From: Desulfovibrio ferrophilus
Lineage (GTDB): Bacteria > Desulfobacterota > Desulfovibrionia > Desulfovibrionales > Desulfovibrionaceae
DNA: 64,000 nt
Direction of reading: 5' to 3'
Assembly: GCF_003966735.1 (NCBI RefSeq)
Contig: NZ_AP017378.1
Coordinates: forward strand, 3,306,905-3,370,904
A program made the translations under genes and the position numbers. Below the pieces are notes generated by a model, which made no database searches, had not been told where the DNA came from, and saw nothing but the letters and a program-made list of their open reading frames with translations. Shown in pieces: positions 33,131 to 41,953 of the stretch (position 1 is the first letter of the stretch; every line of letters begins with the position of its first letter).

Positions 33131-33186
33131 GTCCGCAGGGCCAGATGGCGATGAGTTTTACCACATGTGGATGACAGGATGACAAT

Positions 33187-33223
33187 AAAACAGGCCACCC
33201 GATTTTTCCGGGTGGCCTGTTTT
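33187..33223 (-). terminator. Terminator overlapping the trmJ stop codon, probably bidirectional
   Basis: Perfect 15-bp arms AAAACAGGCCACCCG (33187-33201) and CGGGTGGCCTGTTTT (33209-33223). The T tract on the minus strand comes from the arm itself; the trmJ stop codon lies inside the structure. Confidence 0.85.
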
Positions 33224-34001
33224 ATTTTGAATCATCAGAGGGGGTGTTTGTTTCGGGAAGGGCCTGCCCCCGAGCCTTGTCCGCAATCCATTTGACCTGA
33301 CGACAGACTCCCATGAGCATGTTGAATTCAAGGCGCTTCAAGGGGCTGCGGGTTAGAAAGCGACGTATGGGCAACATCCAGTAGTCCGAGTTGTCCTGCT
33401 TGATGTAGTCGATACAGAGCAATGTCTCCTGCATGGTGCCAAACAGCAGTTCCTGTTCCTCGTGGGTGGTCAGATTGGACGCGGACGGTTGTGGCGGGGC
33501 GCTGCTCCGACTTTCCATGGAGCGTGCAAAGCATTCATACAGCACGACAAGTACTGCCTGGGCCAGGTTCAGGGAGCTGGCCTCGGGCACGGTGGGGATG
33601 GTGATCAGATCATGGCAGATTTCTGTCTCTGCATTGGTCAGGCCGCGATCTTCGGGGCCAAAGACAATGGCAATGCCGCCTTGGGCGCGCTGCTCATTGA
33701 TTTTTACAGCAGCCTTGGCCGGTGAGAGTAGCCCCTTGCGCCAGCCGCCGATGCGCGCCGTGGTCCCATACACATGGGAGAAGCCTGCCAGGGCTGTGGG
33801 CAGGTCGTTTTCGATGCGCATGTTGCGCAGGATTTCAGCGCCCTTGGTGGTGGCCAGCAGGGCGGCTTTGTCCAGGTTCCAATTGCGCGGGGTCACGGCA
33901 ATGATGTTGGCGCAGCCCATATTCACGCAGGCACGGGCAGCGCTGCCGATGTTTTCGGGGAACTTGGGATTAAATAGGACGATGGTTAGATTATCCAGCA
34001 T
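33222..34001 (-). CDS. trmJ: TrmJ-type RNA methyltransferase (TrmH family, group 1, SPOUT fold)
   Basis: A 259-residue SPOUT methyltransferase. N-terminal LTIVLFNPKFPENIGSAAR and ACVNMG, middle AIVFGPEDRGLTNAE and C-terminal-side SSLNLAQAVLVVLYECF are the three family motifs that build the knotted SAM site. TrmJ 2'-O-methylates position 32 in the tRNA anticodon loop. ATG 34001 is chosen: AAGGAA lies five bases upstream, and the 51 codons further upstream are formed by a palindromic repeat element. Confidence 0.9.
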   Translation of the reverse strand: MLDNLTIVLFNPKFPENIGSAARACVNMGCANIIAVTPRNWNLDKAALLATTKGAEILRNMRIENDLPTALAGFSHVYGTTARIGGWRKGLLSPAKAAVKINEQRAQGGIAIVFGPEDRGLTNAETEICHDLITIPTVPEASSLNLAQAVLVVLYECFARSMESRSSAPPQPSASNLTTHEEQELLFGTMQETLLCIDYIKQDNSDYWMLPIRRFLTRSPLKRLEFNMLMGVCRQVKWIADKARGQALPETNTPSDDSK

Positions 34002-34016
34002 GACAGTTCCTTCTGA

Positions 34017-34134
34017 GGCGTTTAAATTCTTGCGATTGCTGCGTTGCTGCTGAATTTGTAAGCCCTCGTGTACCGTTTTGTACACGTCGGGTTTCCAAGT
34101 TACTCGCGCTTTGCACTCGTGATTTTTGAACGCC
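34017..34134. repeat. Interspersed imperfect-palindrome element upstream of trmJ
   Basis: 118 bases bounded by GGCGTTTAAA and TTTTTGAACGCC, with a central hairpin CGTGTAC (34067-34073) / GTACACG (34080-34086). Contains GTTGCTGCTGAATTTG, matching the conserved part of the other copies. It sits 16 bases upstream of the trmJ start. Confidence 0.65.
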
Positions 34135-34299
34135 CCATGGAGAAAAAATTCCATACGGGCGACCTTCCGGGTAATTCAGAATATGTGGGGCTCTGATCCT
34201 CGGGCGTTGTGTTCGCGCTTGGGTGTAGGTTGGTGTCTTCTCGTCTGTTTTCCTTGTTCGTTGGGGATTGCGTTCAGCACCTGCGAGAGGCAGGAGCAA

Positions 34300-34352
34300 A
34301 AAACGGACAAGACCGATGCGTATTGAGGCATACGCGAGGTGTTGTCCGTTTT
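34300..34352. repeat. Nested palindrome downstream of ychF
   Basis: Perfect 11-bp arms AAAACGGACAA (34300-34310) and TTGTCCGTTTT (34342-34352) enclose GCGTAT (34318-34323) / ATACGC (34330-34335). It may be the transcript end of ychF. The inner hairpin resembles the centre of the 30624 element. Confidence 0.55.
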
Positions 34353-34392
34353 GAAGCGACGAACCTGTCGCTGGATGATGGACGCAATGCCC

Positions 34393-35493
34393 CTAGACGT
34401 TGAAGAGGAAATGCATCACATCGCCATCCTTGACGACGTAGTCCTTGCCTTCCACGCGCAACACACCCTTGGCACGGCAGGCGGCCTCAGTGCCATTGGC
34501 AACATAATCGTCGTAGGCAATGACCTCGGCCCGGATGAAACCACGCTCGAAGTCCGTGTGGATCACGCCAGCGGCCTGAGGGCCGGTAAAACCGTCTTCG
34601 ATGGTCCAGGCGCGGACTTCCTTGACCCCGGCGGTGAAGTAGCTGATCAGTCCCAGGGAGTGGAAGCCCCGGCGGATGATTTTGGTCAGGCCGGATTCAG
34701 TGACGCCGTAACTTTCCAGGAACTCGTCGATTTCGCTTTCTTCCAGTCCCACGAAATCTTCTTCCATTTTGGCGTTGATCTTCAGGACTTCGGCACCGCG
34801 CTGCTCAGCCAGTTCGCGAACCGCTGCGACAGAGGCATTGTCTTCGGTCAGGGTGTCCTCGTCCACGTTGCAGCAGTAGATGACGTTCTTGGCGGTGATC
34901 ATCGCCATTTCCCTGATCAGTTCGCGGGCGACGGTGGTGTCGCGTTCGGGAAAGCTGGAAATCGGCTGCAACTCGTTCAGATGCGCCAGCATCTTCCTGC
35001 CCATCTCCAGCTTGGGCCCAAGGGTCTTGTCACCCTTGAGTTGCTTGGACATGCGCTCAACGCGGTTTTCCAGGCTTTGCACGTCAGCCATGATCAGCTC
35101 GGTTTCGATGACGTCGATGTCGCGGGCGGGGTCGACACTACCGTCCACGTGCACCACGTCGTCATCCTCGAAGCAGCGCACCACGTGCAGGATGGCGTTG
35201 GATTCGCGGATATTGGCCAGGAACTTGTTGCCCAGACCTTCACCCTTGCTGGCCCCTTTGACCAATCCGGCGATGTCCACGAAATCCACCGTGGAGTGCA
35301 GCACGCGCTGGGGCTTGACCAGTTCGGTCAGCTTGCCCAGTCGTTCATCGGGCACGGGTACTACGGCCTTGTTGGGCTCGATGGTGCAGAAGGGGTAGTT
35401 CGCGCTGGCGGCGTTCTGCGCCTTGGTCAGCGCATTAAACAGGGTGGACTTGCCGACGTTGGGGAGTCCGACGATACCTATACTGAGTCCCAT
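34393..35493 (-). CDS. ychF: Redox-regulated ATPase/GTPase YchF (OLA1 family)
   Basis: A 366-residue Obg-like P-loop protein: [19 protein letters not shown] (Walker A), [19 protein letters not shown] (G3), NVD-type G4 region, and the C-terminal TGS domain ([20 protein letters not shown] through [13 protein letters not shown]). YchF binds ribosomes and hydrolyses ATP in preference to GTP. GGAG lies eight bases before ATG 35493; the open frame upstream is not used. It diverges from aroC. Confidence 0.96.
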   Translation of the reverse strand: MGLSIGIVGLPNVGKSTLFNALTKAQNAASANYPFCTIEPNKAVVPVPDERLGKLTELVKPQRVLHSTVDFVDIAGLVKGASKGEGLGNKFLANIRESNAILHVVRCFEDDDVVHVDGSVDPARDIDVIETELIMADVQSLENRVERMSKQLKGDKTLGPKLEMGRKMLAHLNELQPISSFPERDTTVARELIREMAMITAKNVIYCCNVDEDTLTEDNASVAAVRELAEQRGAEVLKINAKMEEDFVGLEESEIDEFLESYGVTESGLTKIIRRGFHSLGLISYFTAGVKEVRAWTIEDGFTGPQAAGVIHTDFERGFIRAEVIAYDDYVANGTEAACRAKGVLRVEGKDYVVKDGDVMHFLFNV

Positions 35494-35725
35494 GGGATGA
35501 TCTCCGAAAAAAGGATGTGTGCGTCGCGATGGGCGGGCTCCATTTAATATGGGCCGCCTGCGTCGCCGCGTTCCCTCTATCAGTATGGGCGATGGAGAGC
35601 AAGCCGGGTATGGATGGTCCAAAATGGCGTGCATGTCCGACCGGGGAGACATCGCATTTGCCAGGGGCTGCGCCCTAGCCTGCAACAATCGATTTTGATA
35701 GGGAAAGGTGACTTGGAGGAACACC

Positions 35726-36784
35726 ATGAGTGGAAGCACATTCGGATCGATCTTTACACTGACCACCTTTGGCGAGTCCCATGGCCCCGGATTGGGGGGC
35801 GTGGTGGACGGTTGCCCGGCGGGTATTGCCCTTGATGAAGCCTTGATCCAGCGCGAGTTGGACCGACGCAAGCCCGGCCAGGGAGTGGCCTCCACGGCCC
35901 GCAAGGAGAGCGATCGAGTGGAGATTCTATCCGGCGTGTTCGAGGGGCGCAGCACCGGAACGCCCATCGGCTTTCTGGTGCGCAACGAGGATCAGCGCTC
36001 GCGCGATTATTCCAAAATCATGGATGTTTATCGTCCCGGGCATGCGGACTTGACCTACGATGCCAAGTACGGCGTGCGGGACTATCGCGGTGGTGGTCGT
36101 TCATCGGGGCGTGAGACCGTGTCTCGCGTGGCTGGTGGTGCCGTGGCTGGTGCTTTTCTGGCTTCCGTGGGGATTGAAGTTACGGCTTACACATTGGAAT
36201 TGGGCGGTATTCGTGCCCAGGTCAACGATCCGTGGGGTGCGCAGGACCGTCCGTTCTTTGCGCCACAGGATGAAATTGTTGCCGAGTGGGAGCAGCGTGT
36301 CGCAGCGGTCAAGAGCGAAGGCGATACTCTGGGGGGTATTGTGGAGGTCATTGCCCGAGGCGTACCAGCCGGTCTGGGTGAACCTGTGTTTGACAAGCTG
36401 GACGCCCGGTTGGCCTCTGCCTTGATGAGCGTAGGCGCGGTCAAGGCTGTGGAGATTGGTTCCGGGCTGGATGCAGCCAGGTCCTTGGGCAGTGTCAACA
36501 ATGACCCTATCCTGGCCGATGGTTTTGCTTCCAACAATGCCGGGGGCATCCTTGGTGGCCTTTCCAGTGGGCAGGAGATTGTGGTTCGGGCTGCAGTGAA
36601 GCCTATCCCCTCTATTGCCAAGGAACAGACGACCCGCACGGCCCAAGGCGGCGAGACGGCAATTCGTATTGGTGGTCGCCATGATATCGCAGCCATCCCG
36701 CGTATCAATCCGGTACTCAAGGCCATGGCCATGCTGACGCTTGCCGATATGCTGCTTTTGCAACGCCGTATGGGACGTTCGTAA
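35726..36784 (+). CDS. aroC: chorismate synthase
   Basis: AroC makes chorismate from EPSP with reduced FMN, the last step of the shikimate pathway. The 352-residue protein has GESHGPGLGGVVDGCPAG near residue 18, the RPGHADLTYDAKYG region, YRGGGRSSGRETVSRVAGGA and ASNNAGGILGGLSSGQ, all conserved FMN/EPSP-site segments. GGAGG six bases before ATG 35726 decides the start. It is a single gene ending at a very strong palindrome. Confidence 0.97.
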   Translation: MSGSTFGSIFTLTTFGESHGPGLGGVVDGCPAGIALDEALIQRELDRRKPGQGVASTARKESDRVEILSGVFEGRSTGTPIGFLVRNEDQRSRDYSKIMDVYRPGHADLTYDAKYGVRDYRGGGRSSGRETVSRVAGGAVAGAFLASVGIEVTAYTLELGGIRAQVNDPWGAQDRPFFAPQDEIVAEWEQRVAAVKSEGDTLGGIVEVIARGVPAGLGEPVFDKLDARLASALMSVGAVKAVEIGSGLDAARSLGSVNNDPILADGFASNNAGGILGGLSSGQEIVVRAAVKPIPSIAKEQTTRTAQGGETAIRIGGRHDIAAIPRINPVLKAMAMLTLADMLLLQRRMGRS

Positions 36785-36854
36785 AAAAGTCTGTAACGCT
36801 ATTTCGTTAAAATAATCAAATGTAGAACATTGTTTTGTGAATACTTCGCCAGCA

Positions 36855-36897
36855 ACAACGGGGCGGACCGAGATCTCGGTCCGCCCCGTTGTCTTTC
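36855..36897. terminator. 38-bp perfect palindrome acting as a terminator between aroC and the RND pump gene
   Basis: 36855-36892 is perfectly self-complementary around the central AGATCT; arms begin ACAACGGGGCGG. CTTTC follows on the plus strand. It lies between convergent genes and probably stops transcripts from both sides. Confidence 0.8.
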
Positions 36898-36917
36898 ATG
36901 TCTCATCCAAAGCAGGT

Positions 36918-39900
36918 TTAGGCTGCCTTTGGTGAATTCTCGTTTTGTGCATTCCTGGCGTCTTTGCGACGCTGCAGTCGTTCTTTCAGTCCCATGAGCA
37001 GGTCCCATTCAACGGGCACGATGAACAGGGTCAGGAAGGTTGCCGTGGCCAGGCCCGTGACAAAGGTCGAGGCCATTGTGCCCCAGACCAGAGAGTAGCT
37101 CGGGATGCCCAGCGCCATGGGCAACAGGCCCAGAGATGTCGTCAGTGTCGTCAGCAGGATGGGCCGGAGCCGGATGCGAATGCCTTGCTCGATGGCCTGA
37201 CGGCGGGTCAGGCCACTCTGGTAGCCTTTATTGATGAAGTCGATGAGCACCAGCGAGTCGTTGACGACCACGCCGGTCACTCCCACGACGGCAATGAAGC
37301 TGTTGACCGTAAAGAGTGACTGGGTGAACAGCTTGCCGAAGATGACTCCGATGAGGGAGAAAACAACAGCAGAGAGGATGATCGTGGGCTGCAGGTATGA
37401 TTTGAACTGCGTGGCCAGGATCAGATAGATGATCAGCATGGCAATGCCGAAGGCGTAAGTCAGTGAGATGTATGAGCGTTTGGTGTCTTCATGCCCACCG
37501 CCAAAGGCCAAAGTCGCTCCCGGGAACTTGGTGCGCAATTCGTTGTACAAACCGGTGACCCGGTTAACCACAACGGCTGAAGACGTCTGAGCACCGGGCT
37601 TGATGTTGGCTGTAATGGTTTGGCAGCGTTGTCCTTTGTAGCGGCTTAACTCGCCTGGTTCGTTGTAGGCCGAGGGGATGGTGATGTCGCCCAACCGAAC
37701 CGGTCCGGATGGATGTTCCAACAGGGGGATACGCAGGGAATCCTCGGGCGTGGGCAGGCTTTCGGGTGCGATGCGCAGCTTCAGGTCCACTTCTTCGTCG
37801 GTCAGGCGGTACTTGCCCACGAAGCGTCCGTCCAGCACCGAGCCGGCCATGAGGGCCACGTCCCCGGAATTCAGACCGAATTCATGGGCTCGTTTGTGGT
37901 CAACTGCGAGCCGGAAGACCCGTTGGGATTGCCCAAGGCCGTCGTCAAGCTGTGTCAGGCTCGGGGCCAGTTCCTGGTCTGTGCGCAGCAGGTTCATGAT
38001 GGCTCCGGCCAGACCTTGAATGGATTCCTCGTTGGTTCCCACCACTCGCACATTGACGTCTTTGCCCGAGGGAGGGCCGTCTTTTTCCGCGCGTACGGTG
38101 ATGCGGATGCCGTCCGTTTCGAACTGCTTCTTGAGACGGTTGCGCATGGTTTCCAGGTGCGCCAAGGGGTCGTCAAAGTCGCGATTTGCCTTTTCGGGCA
38201 AGGTCACCATGACGGTGCCGTAGTTGGACCCCCAGACCTGTTGGTAATCCTCATCGATGGTGAAACCGGCAAAGGCTGCGGCAGAACGTGCCTTGCCCGG
38301 TCCGTCTTCCATGACCCAGCGAGAGATTTCCTTGGCCTTGGTCGAACTTTCTTCGATGTTGGTGGAAGCAGGACCTTCAATAAAGGCATAATAAAGGTTG
38401 TAATCATCGGGGAAGAACTTGATGCGAATCAGCGGTGCTACTCCCGATACGGAGACTCCCATGATGACGATGGCCACGATGAAGGTTGCCAGCACGATCA
38501 TCAGGCTGGAGATTCTCCAACGCATGGTTATGGCAATAAGTCGATCCGTCCAGCGCCTGAGCACGCGCAGCAGGGCGTTGTCTTCCTCAAGCAGGGAGGC
38601 TTTGGTGGCGTTTTTCTTGGGGCGCGGGCCCCAGTCGAAATAATGCAGGGGCAGGATAAACAGACATTCAATGAGTGAAGCCACGATGGCAAAGGCCACG
38701 GCTTTAGGGATGAGCGCAAAGAATTCGCCCGTGGGGCCGGTCATGATCAGCATGGGCAAAAATGCCGCAACCGTTGTCATGGTGGCCGAAATGACCGGGA
38801 TCATGACTTCCGAAGTGCCATTGACGATGGCATCCTTGAGCGGGACGCCTTCCTGCACATGGCGATAGATATTTTCCACCACCACGATGGCATCGTCCAC
38901 AATGATGCCCGAGACCAGAACGAATGAGAACAACGTGATTTCGTTGAGCGAGTTGTCCGTGAGCCACATCAGGATCATGGTCACCAGGAAGGAAAAGGGG
39001 ATACCCACCGTGGTCAGGGCCGCGTTTCGGAAGCCCATGAAATACCAGATGATACCGCAGACCAGTAAGATTCCCACGAACATGTTCCAGCCCAGGGTGT
39101 TCATGGAATCGTTGATGTAGGAGGTGGAGTCCTGCGTCAGTACGGCCTGGGCCCCCTCCTGTTTCAGCGCCGGGGCGAAGTCGGCCAGGATGGCGTCCAC
39201 TTGCTCCTTGATGTCCAAGGCATTGCCCGATTCGGTCTTGATGATTTTCAGGGTCACGCAGTCCTGGCCGTTAACCGAGGCAATGACCGATGGGTCGCGG
39301 TAGCCTACCTCGGCGCGCGAAGCCACATCGGCCACGGTGACGAAAGAGCCGTCCTGATCACTGCGGATCACTGTGTCCATGACCTGATCGCGGGTCCTGA
39401 ATTTTTCATCCACCCGCACCACGAAATCACCGGATTCGTTGGTGTAGTCTCCGGCCGGAATGGAGAGGTTGGCGTTTTGGAGGGCGTCGGCGACCTGGTT
39501 GAAGGTCACGCCCAGCGCAGCCATGCGATCAGGCTCGAGATAGACATGGAATTCGCGCTGGTATTCGCCTTGGAGCTTGACTTCCTGCACGCCGCTGATT
39601 TGGGAGAGTGGAACCTTGAGTTCTTCGGCCATGAGAGTCAGCGCCCGATTATTGCGTTCTCCCACAAGGTTGATGGAGACCACGGGTAGCCAATCCGAGG
39701 TCGTGATCAGGGTAAACTTTGGCGGGTCCACGTCGTCCGGGAGTTCGTCCAGCATGGACAGGACCTTGAATCTCAGCTCGTCGTAGAGCCCGTCGTAGTC
39801 TGTGTCGTCCATGAATTTGACCACGAGCAGTGAAGTCTCATGCGAGGAACTTGAATCGATGAATTCGACATCTTCCAGGTCCTCGAGGGCATCCTCGAGC

Positions 39901-40100
39901 TTGCGGGTGACAAGGGATTCAACATCCGTGCTGGATGCGCCGGGATAGAAGGTCGTAATGAAGACCTTGCCGAAGTTCACCAGGGGATAGCGTTCCACGG
40001 GCAGTTGCATCACGGAGAACGCGCCCGCCACGATGAGCAGCACGAAGATGAGGTTGAAAAAGACCGTTTGGGCCAGTGTGAAGCGAACCACAGGACGCAT
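36918..40100 (-). CDS. RND-family efflux pump, inner-membrane transporter (AcrB/HAE1 type)
   Basis: A 1060-residue protein with the RND layout: one N-terminal helix, a large periplasmic loop, five helices (about 335-500), a central helix near 540, a second periplasmic loop, and a final helix group (about 875-1035). GIIVDDAIVVVENIYRHVQEG in the fourth helix carries the paired aspartates of the proton relay. Members export drugs, dyes or lipids using the proton gradient. It is four bases downstream of the adaptor gene. No outer-membrane channel gene is nearby, so it must share one encoded elsewhere. Confidence 0.94.
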   Translation of the reverse strand: MRPVVRFTLAQTVFFNLIFVLLIVAGAFSVMQLPVERYPLVNFGKVFITTFYPGASSTDVESLVTRKLEDALEDLEDVEFIDSSSSHETSLLVVKFMDDTDYDGLYDELRFKVLSMLDELPDDVDPPKFTLITTSDWLPVVSINLVGERNNRALTLMAEELKVPLSQISGVQEVKLQGEYQREFHVYLEPDRMAALGVTFNQVADALQNANLSIPAGDYTNESGDFVVRVDEKFRTRDQVMDTVIRSDQDGSFVTVADVASRAEVGYRDPSVIASVNGQDCVTLKIIKTESGNALDIKEQVDAILADFAPALKQEGAQAVLTQDSTSYINDSMNTLGWNMFVGILLVCGIIWYFMGFRNAALTTVGIPFSFLVTMILMWLTDNSLNEITLFSFVLVSGIIVDDAIVVVENIYRHVQEGVPLKDAIVNGTSEVMIPVISATMTTVAAFLPMLIMTGPTGEFFALIPKAVAFAIVASLIECLFILPLHYFDWGPRPKKNATKASLLEEDNALLRVLRRWTDRLIAITMRWRISSLMIVLATFIVAIVIMGVSVSGVAPLIRIKFFPDDYNLYYAFIEGPASTNIEESSTKAKEISRWVMEDGPGKARSAAAFAGFTIDEDYQQVWGSNYGTVMVTLPEKANRDFDDPLAHLETMRNRLKKQFETDGIRITVRAEKDGPPSGKDVNVRVVGTNEESIQGLAGAIMNLLRTDQELAPSLTQLDDGLGQSQRVFRLAVDHKRAHEFGLNSGDVALMAGSVLDGRFVGKYRLTDEEVDLKLRIAPESLPTPEDSLRIPLLEHPSGPVRLGDITIPSAYNEPGELSRYKGQRCQTITANIKPGAQTSSAVVVNRVTGLYNELRTKFPGATLAFGGGHEDTKRSYISLTYAFGIAMLIIYLILATQFKSYLQPTIILSAVVFSLIGVIFGKLFTQSLFTVNSFIAVVGVTGVVVNDSLVLIDFINKGYQSGLTRRQAIEQGIRIRLRPILLTTLTTSLGLLPMALGIPSYSLVWGTMASTFVTGLATATFLTLFIVPVEWDLLMGLKERLQRRKDARNAQNENSPKAA

Positions 40101-40103
40101 GGC

Positions 40104-41108
40104 TTACTCCTTGCCCATCAGGCGGAATTTGTCTCCAGGTTGCAAACCATCGCCGGTAACTCGCAACAGGGAACCGTCAGGCCCGCTGTGGTTGCCCAAC
40201 AGGACCACACGGATGCGTTCGCCGTTATCACGGGTCACCCAGTGATCCTCATAACGTTCCTCGATGGCAGCCTTGGGCAGCAGCACAGCGCCTGTGGCTT
40301 CGGGCATTTCCAGAGTCAGTATGGTCCGCAGTCCGCCGCGCAATTCATCGAGTCCCTTACTCACGGTCAGATCAATGGCGATCTTTCGAGTGTCAGGGTC
40401 AAAGCCAGGGTTGACGCGTTCCACCCTGGCCGGAATGGAGATTCCGAGCTCAGGCATGTTCAGAGTCAGGGGCGCCGTGGATCTACGCAGGGCGACGTAT
40501 TGTTCTGGCGCCAGAGCAAAGGGGACCAACAGGGTCGAGAAATCGCCAGCCTTGCCTACGATCTGACCGGTATTGACCCACTGCCCGGGTTCCACTTCGC
40601 GGGTGATGATTTTCCATTGTGCCGGAGCCTTGATGCGGGTGCGCTCCAGACGTTCGAGCAGGATCCGTTCCTGAACGGTCAGTGCATTCAGCTCGAAACG
40701 GCTGGCGTCCAAAGTCTGTTCCATGGAGTCCAGAGTCGATTGAGCGGCGGTGTTCTTGGCCACGAGCTCTCGGTACCGCTCGGCTTCTTTTTTGTTGAAG
40801 TCGATGCGGGAGCGCAGGTCGGCCTGCTGCACCCGGTTGTTGTCCAGATCCAGGCGGATGAAGGTGTCATCGATGCGGGCAAAGATTCCGTCCTGACCGA
40901 TGGTGTCACCGATCTCCGCTTTGACGGAGTCGATCCGTCCGGCCTCTTCGGCGACGAGATCCAGAGTGGCCCGGGCACGAGTGAAGCCTGTCAGGACCAC
41001 CATGCGCGAGGACGCCAAGGCCGTGACTTCGGTTGCCGAGGCAAGGCCTGATGAGGATATGGTGACGATGATCACAAGAGCTGCGGCAATGCTGCGAAGT
41101 GAGAACAT
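40104..41108 (-). CDS. RND efflux periplasmic adaptor (HlyD/MFP family)
   Basis: A 334-residue protein with an N-terminal signal peptide (to about residue 26), a lipoyl-like half (about 45-80, LDLVAEEAGRIDSVKAEIGD), a helical hairpin (about 85-140), the second lipoyl half and beta-barrel (TRIKAPAQWKIITREVEPGQWVNTGQIVG) and a membrane-proximal end. It bridges the RND pump to an outer-membrane channel. No lipobox cysteine is seen. Gene order tetR-adaptor-pump with gaps of about five bases indicates one operon. Confidence 0.9.
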   Translation of the reverse strand: MFSLRSIAAALVIIVTISSSGLASATEVTALASSRMVVLTGFTRARATLDLVAEEAGRIDSVKAEIGDTIGQDGIFARIDDTFIRLDLDNNRVQQADLRSRIDFNKKEAERYRELVAKNTAAQSTLDSMEQTLDASRFELNALTVQERILLERLERTRIKAPAQWKIITREVEPGQWVNTGQIVGKAGDFSTLLVPFALAPEQYVALRRSTAPLTLNMPELGISIPARVERVNPGFDPDTRKIAIDLTVSKGLDELRGGLRTILTLEMPEATGAVLLPKAAIEERYEDHWVTRDNGERIRVVLLGNHSGPDGSLLRVTGDGLQPGDKFRLMGKE

Positions 41109-41113
41109 GACTG

Positions 41114-41785
41114 TTATTTCCCCCTGAGATTCTTTTTGAAATGCTCCAGTCCACCCACGCAGAATTGAAAGATGTGTTCCGTGGCGTAGTCGATAAACCC
41201 CGGGTCCGTGAGGAATTCTCCCTTGTCGGGGTTCAGTCGCTGGATGATGGGCATGGAATAGAAAAAATGCAGCGGTTGTGCGATGACACTGGCCGCGCTC
41301 ATGCCGATCATTTCTGGTGGTGCGTCTTCTCCCAGTATGGCGGTTAGGATATTGTTGAGTTCATCGTTGTCCGGGCTGATGTAGTCTTTGACGATGCTGT
41401 CCAGGGCTCCGGTGGGCCGGGCCATTTCCAGCATGAATATGGTTCCCATGGCCATGCATTCTTCTTGGTCTTTGCTGAGATAGGCACTGGGCAGGATTTC
41501 TTCGAAGGTGGACCTGATGAAGGTCTTGAGCCGGTCATAGGGCGGGGCATCTGGACTGAGATGCGGAGTACGGGTTTCGCGGGTGACCTTGAAAATTTCC
41601 AGCACGACCTGGAAGTAGAGCTTTTCCTTGTCCCCATAGTGGTAATTGACGGAAGCCACATTTGCATCTGCGCGATGGCAGATGTCACGGACGGTGGCGG
41701 CCTCGTATCCCTTCTCTGCGAATACACGGATAGCCGCCTTGAACAGGCGCTCTTTGGTGCTCAGTTCGGTATGATTGATTTTCAT
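41114..41785 (-). CDS. TetR/AcrR family repressor (CecR/DUF1956 type) of the RND pump
   Basis: A 223-residue regulator. The N-terminal helix-turn-helix (about 8-58: KERLFKAAIRVFAEKGYEAATVRDICHRADANVASVNYHYGDK in the genome, typical TetR) is followed by a ligand-binding domain resembling the CecR C-terminal family. It is the first gene of the operon with adaptor and pump, so it probably represses its own transcript and is released by a pump substrate. Two candidate operators lie 30-70 bases upstream. Confidence 0.9.
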   Translation of the reverse strand: MKINHTELSTKERLFKAAIRVFAEKGYEAATVRDICHRADANVASVNYHYGDKEKLYFQVVLEIFKVTRETRTPHLSPDAPPYDRLKTFIRSTFEEILPSAYLSKDQEECMAMGTIFMLEMARPTGALDSIVKDYISPDNDELNNILTAILGEDAPPEMIGMSAASVIAQPLHFFYSMPIIQRLNPDKGEFLTDPGFIDYATEHIFQFCVGGLEHFKKNLRGK

Positions 41786-41815
41786 GGGTGCCTCGAGATA
41801 TGAACAATTGATTTA

Positions 41816-41853
41816 ATCAAACGTTTACATGTAATGATTTAAACATTTGTTTA
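41816..41853. promoter_or_regulatory. Candidate TetR operators upstream of the pump operon
   Basis: TAAACATTTGTTTA (41840-41853) has 6-bp arms around two bases. Nearby, AAACGTTT (41819-41826) is a perfect palindrome within TCAAACGTTTACA, whose reverse strand reads TGTAAACGTTTGA. The two share a TAAAC-TTTG core. The region is strongly AT-rich. Confidence 0.5.
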
Positions 41854-41953
41854 GTTGTGTCAAGCAATAGTGTTATCTGTATTTGAAATACCCGTTTAAT
41901 AAACGGCAATACGGTGAAAAGATGTGAAAATTTGTAACGGAAGGGGGGAGGCG

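Larger units (their letters stand above)
34002..34392. other. 391-base intergenic region rich in palindromic repeats
   Basis: Lies between the trmJ start and the ychF stop. It holds two separate palindromic structures, listed individually, and a small GCGAC/GTCGC hairpin near 34357. Short open frames here arise from the repeats and are not genes. Confidence 0.6.

Noticed and set aside
34002-34154. The N-terminal extension of trmJ
   Set aside because: These 51 codons are made by the palindromic repeat; ATG 34001 has a ribosome-binding site and the family start.
34339-35547. A 402-codon plus-strand open frame over ychF
   Set aside because: Antisense shadow of a highly conserved GTPase gene; it begins inside a palindromic repeat.
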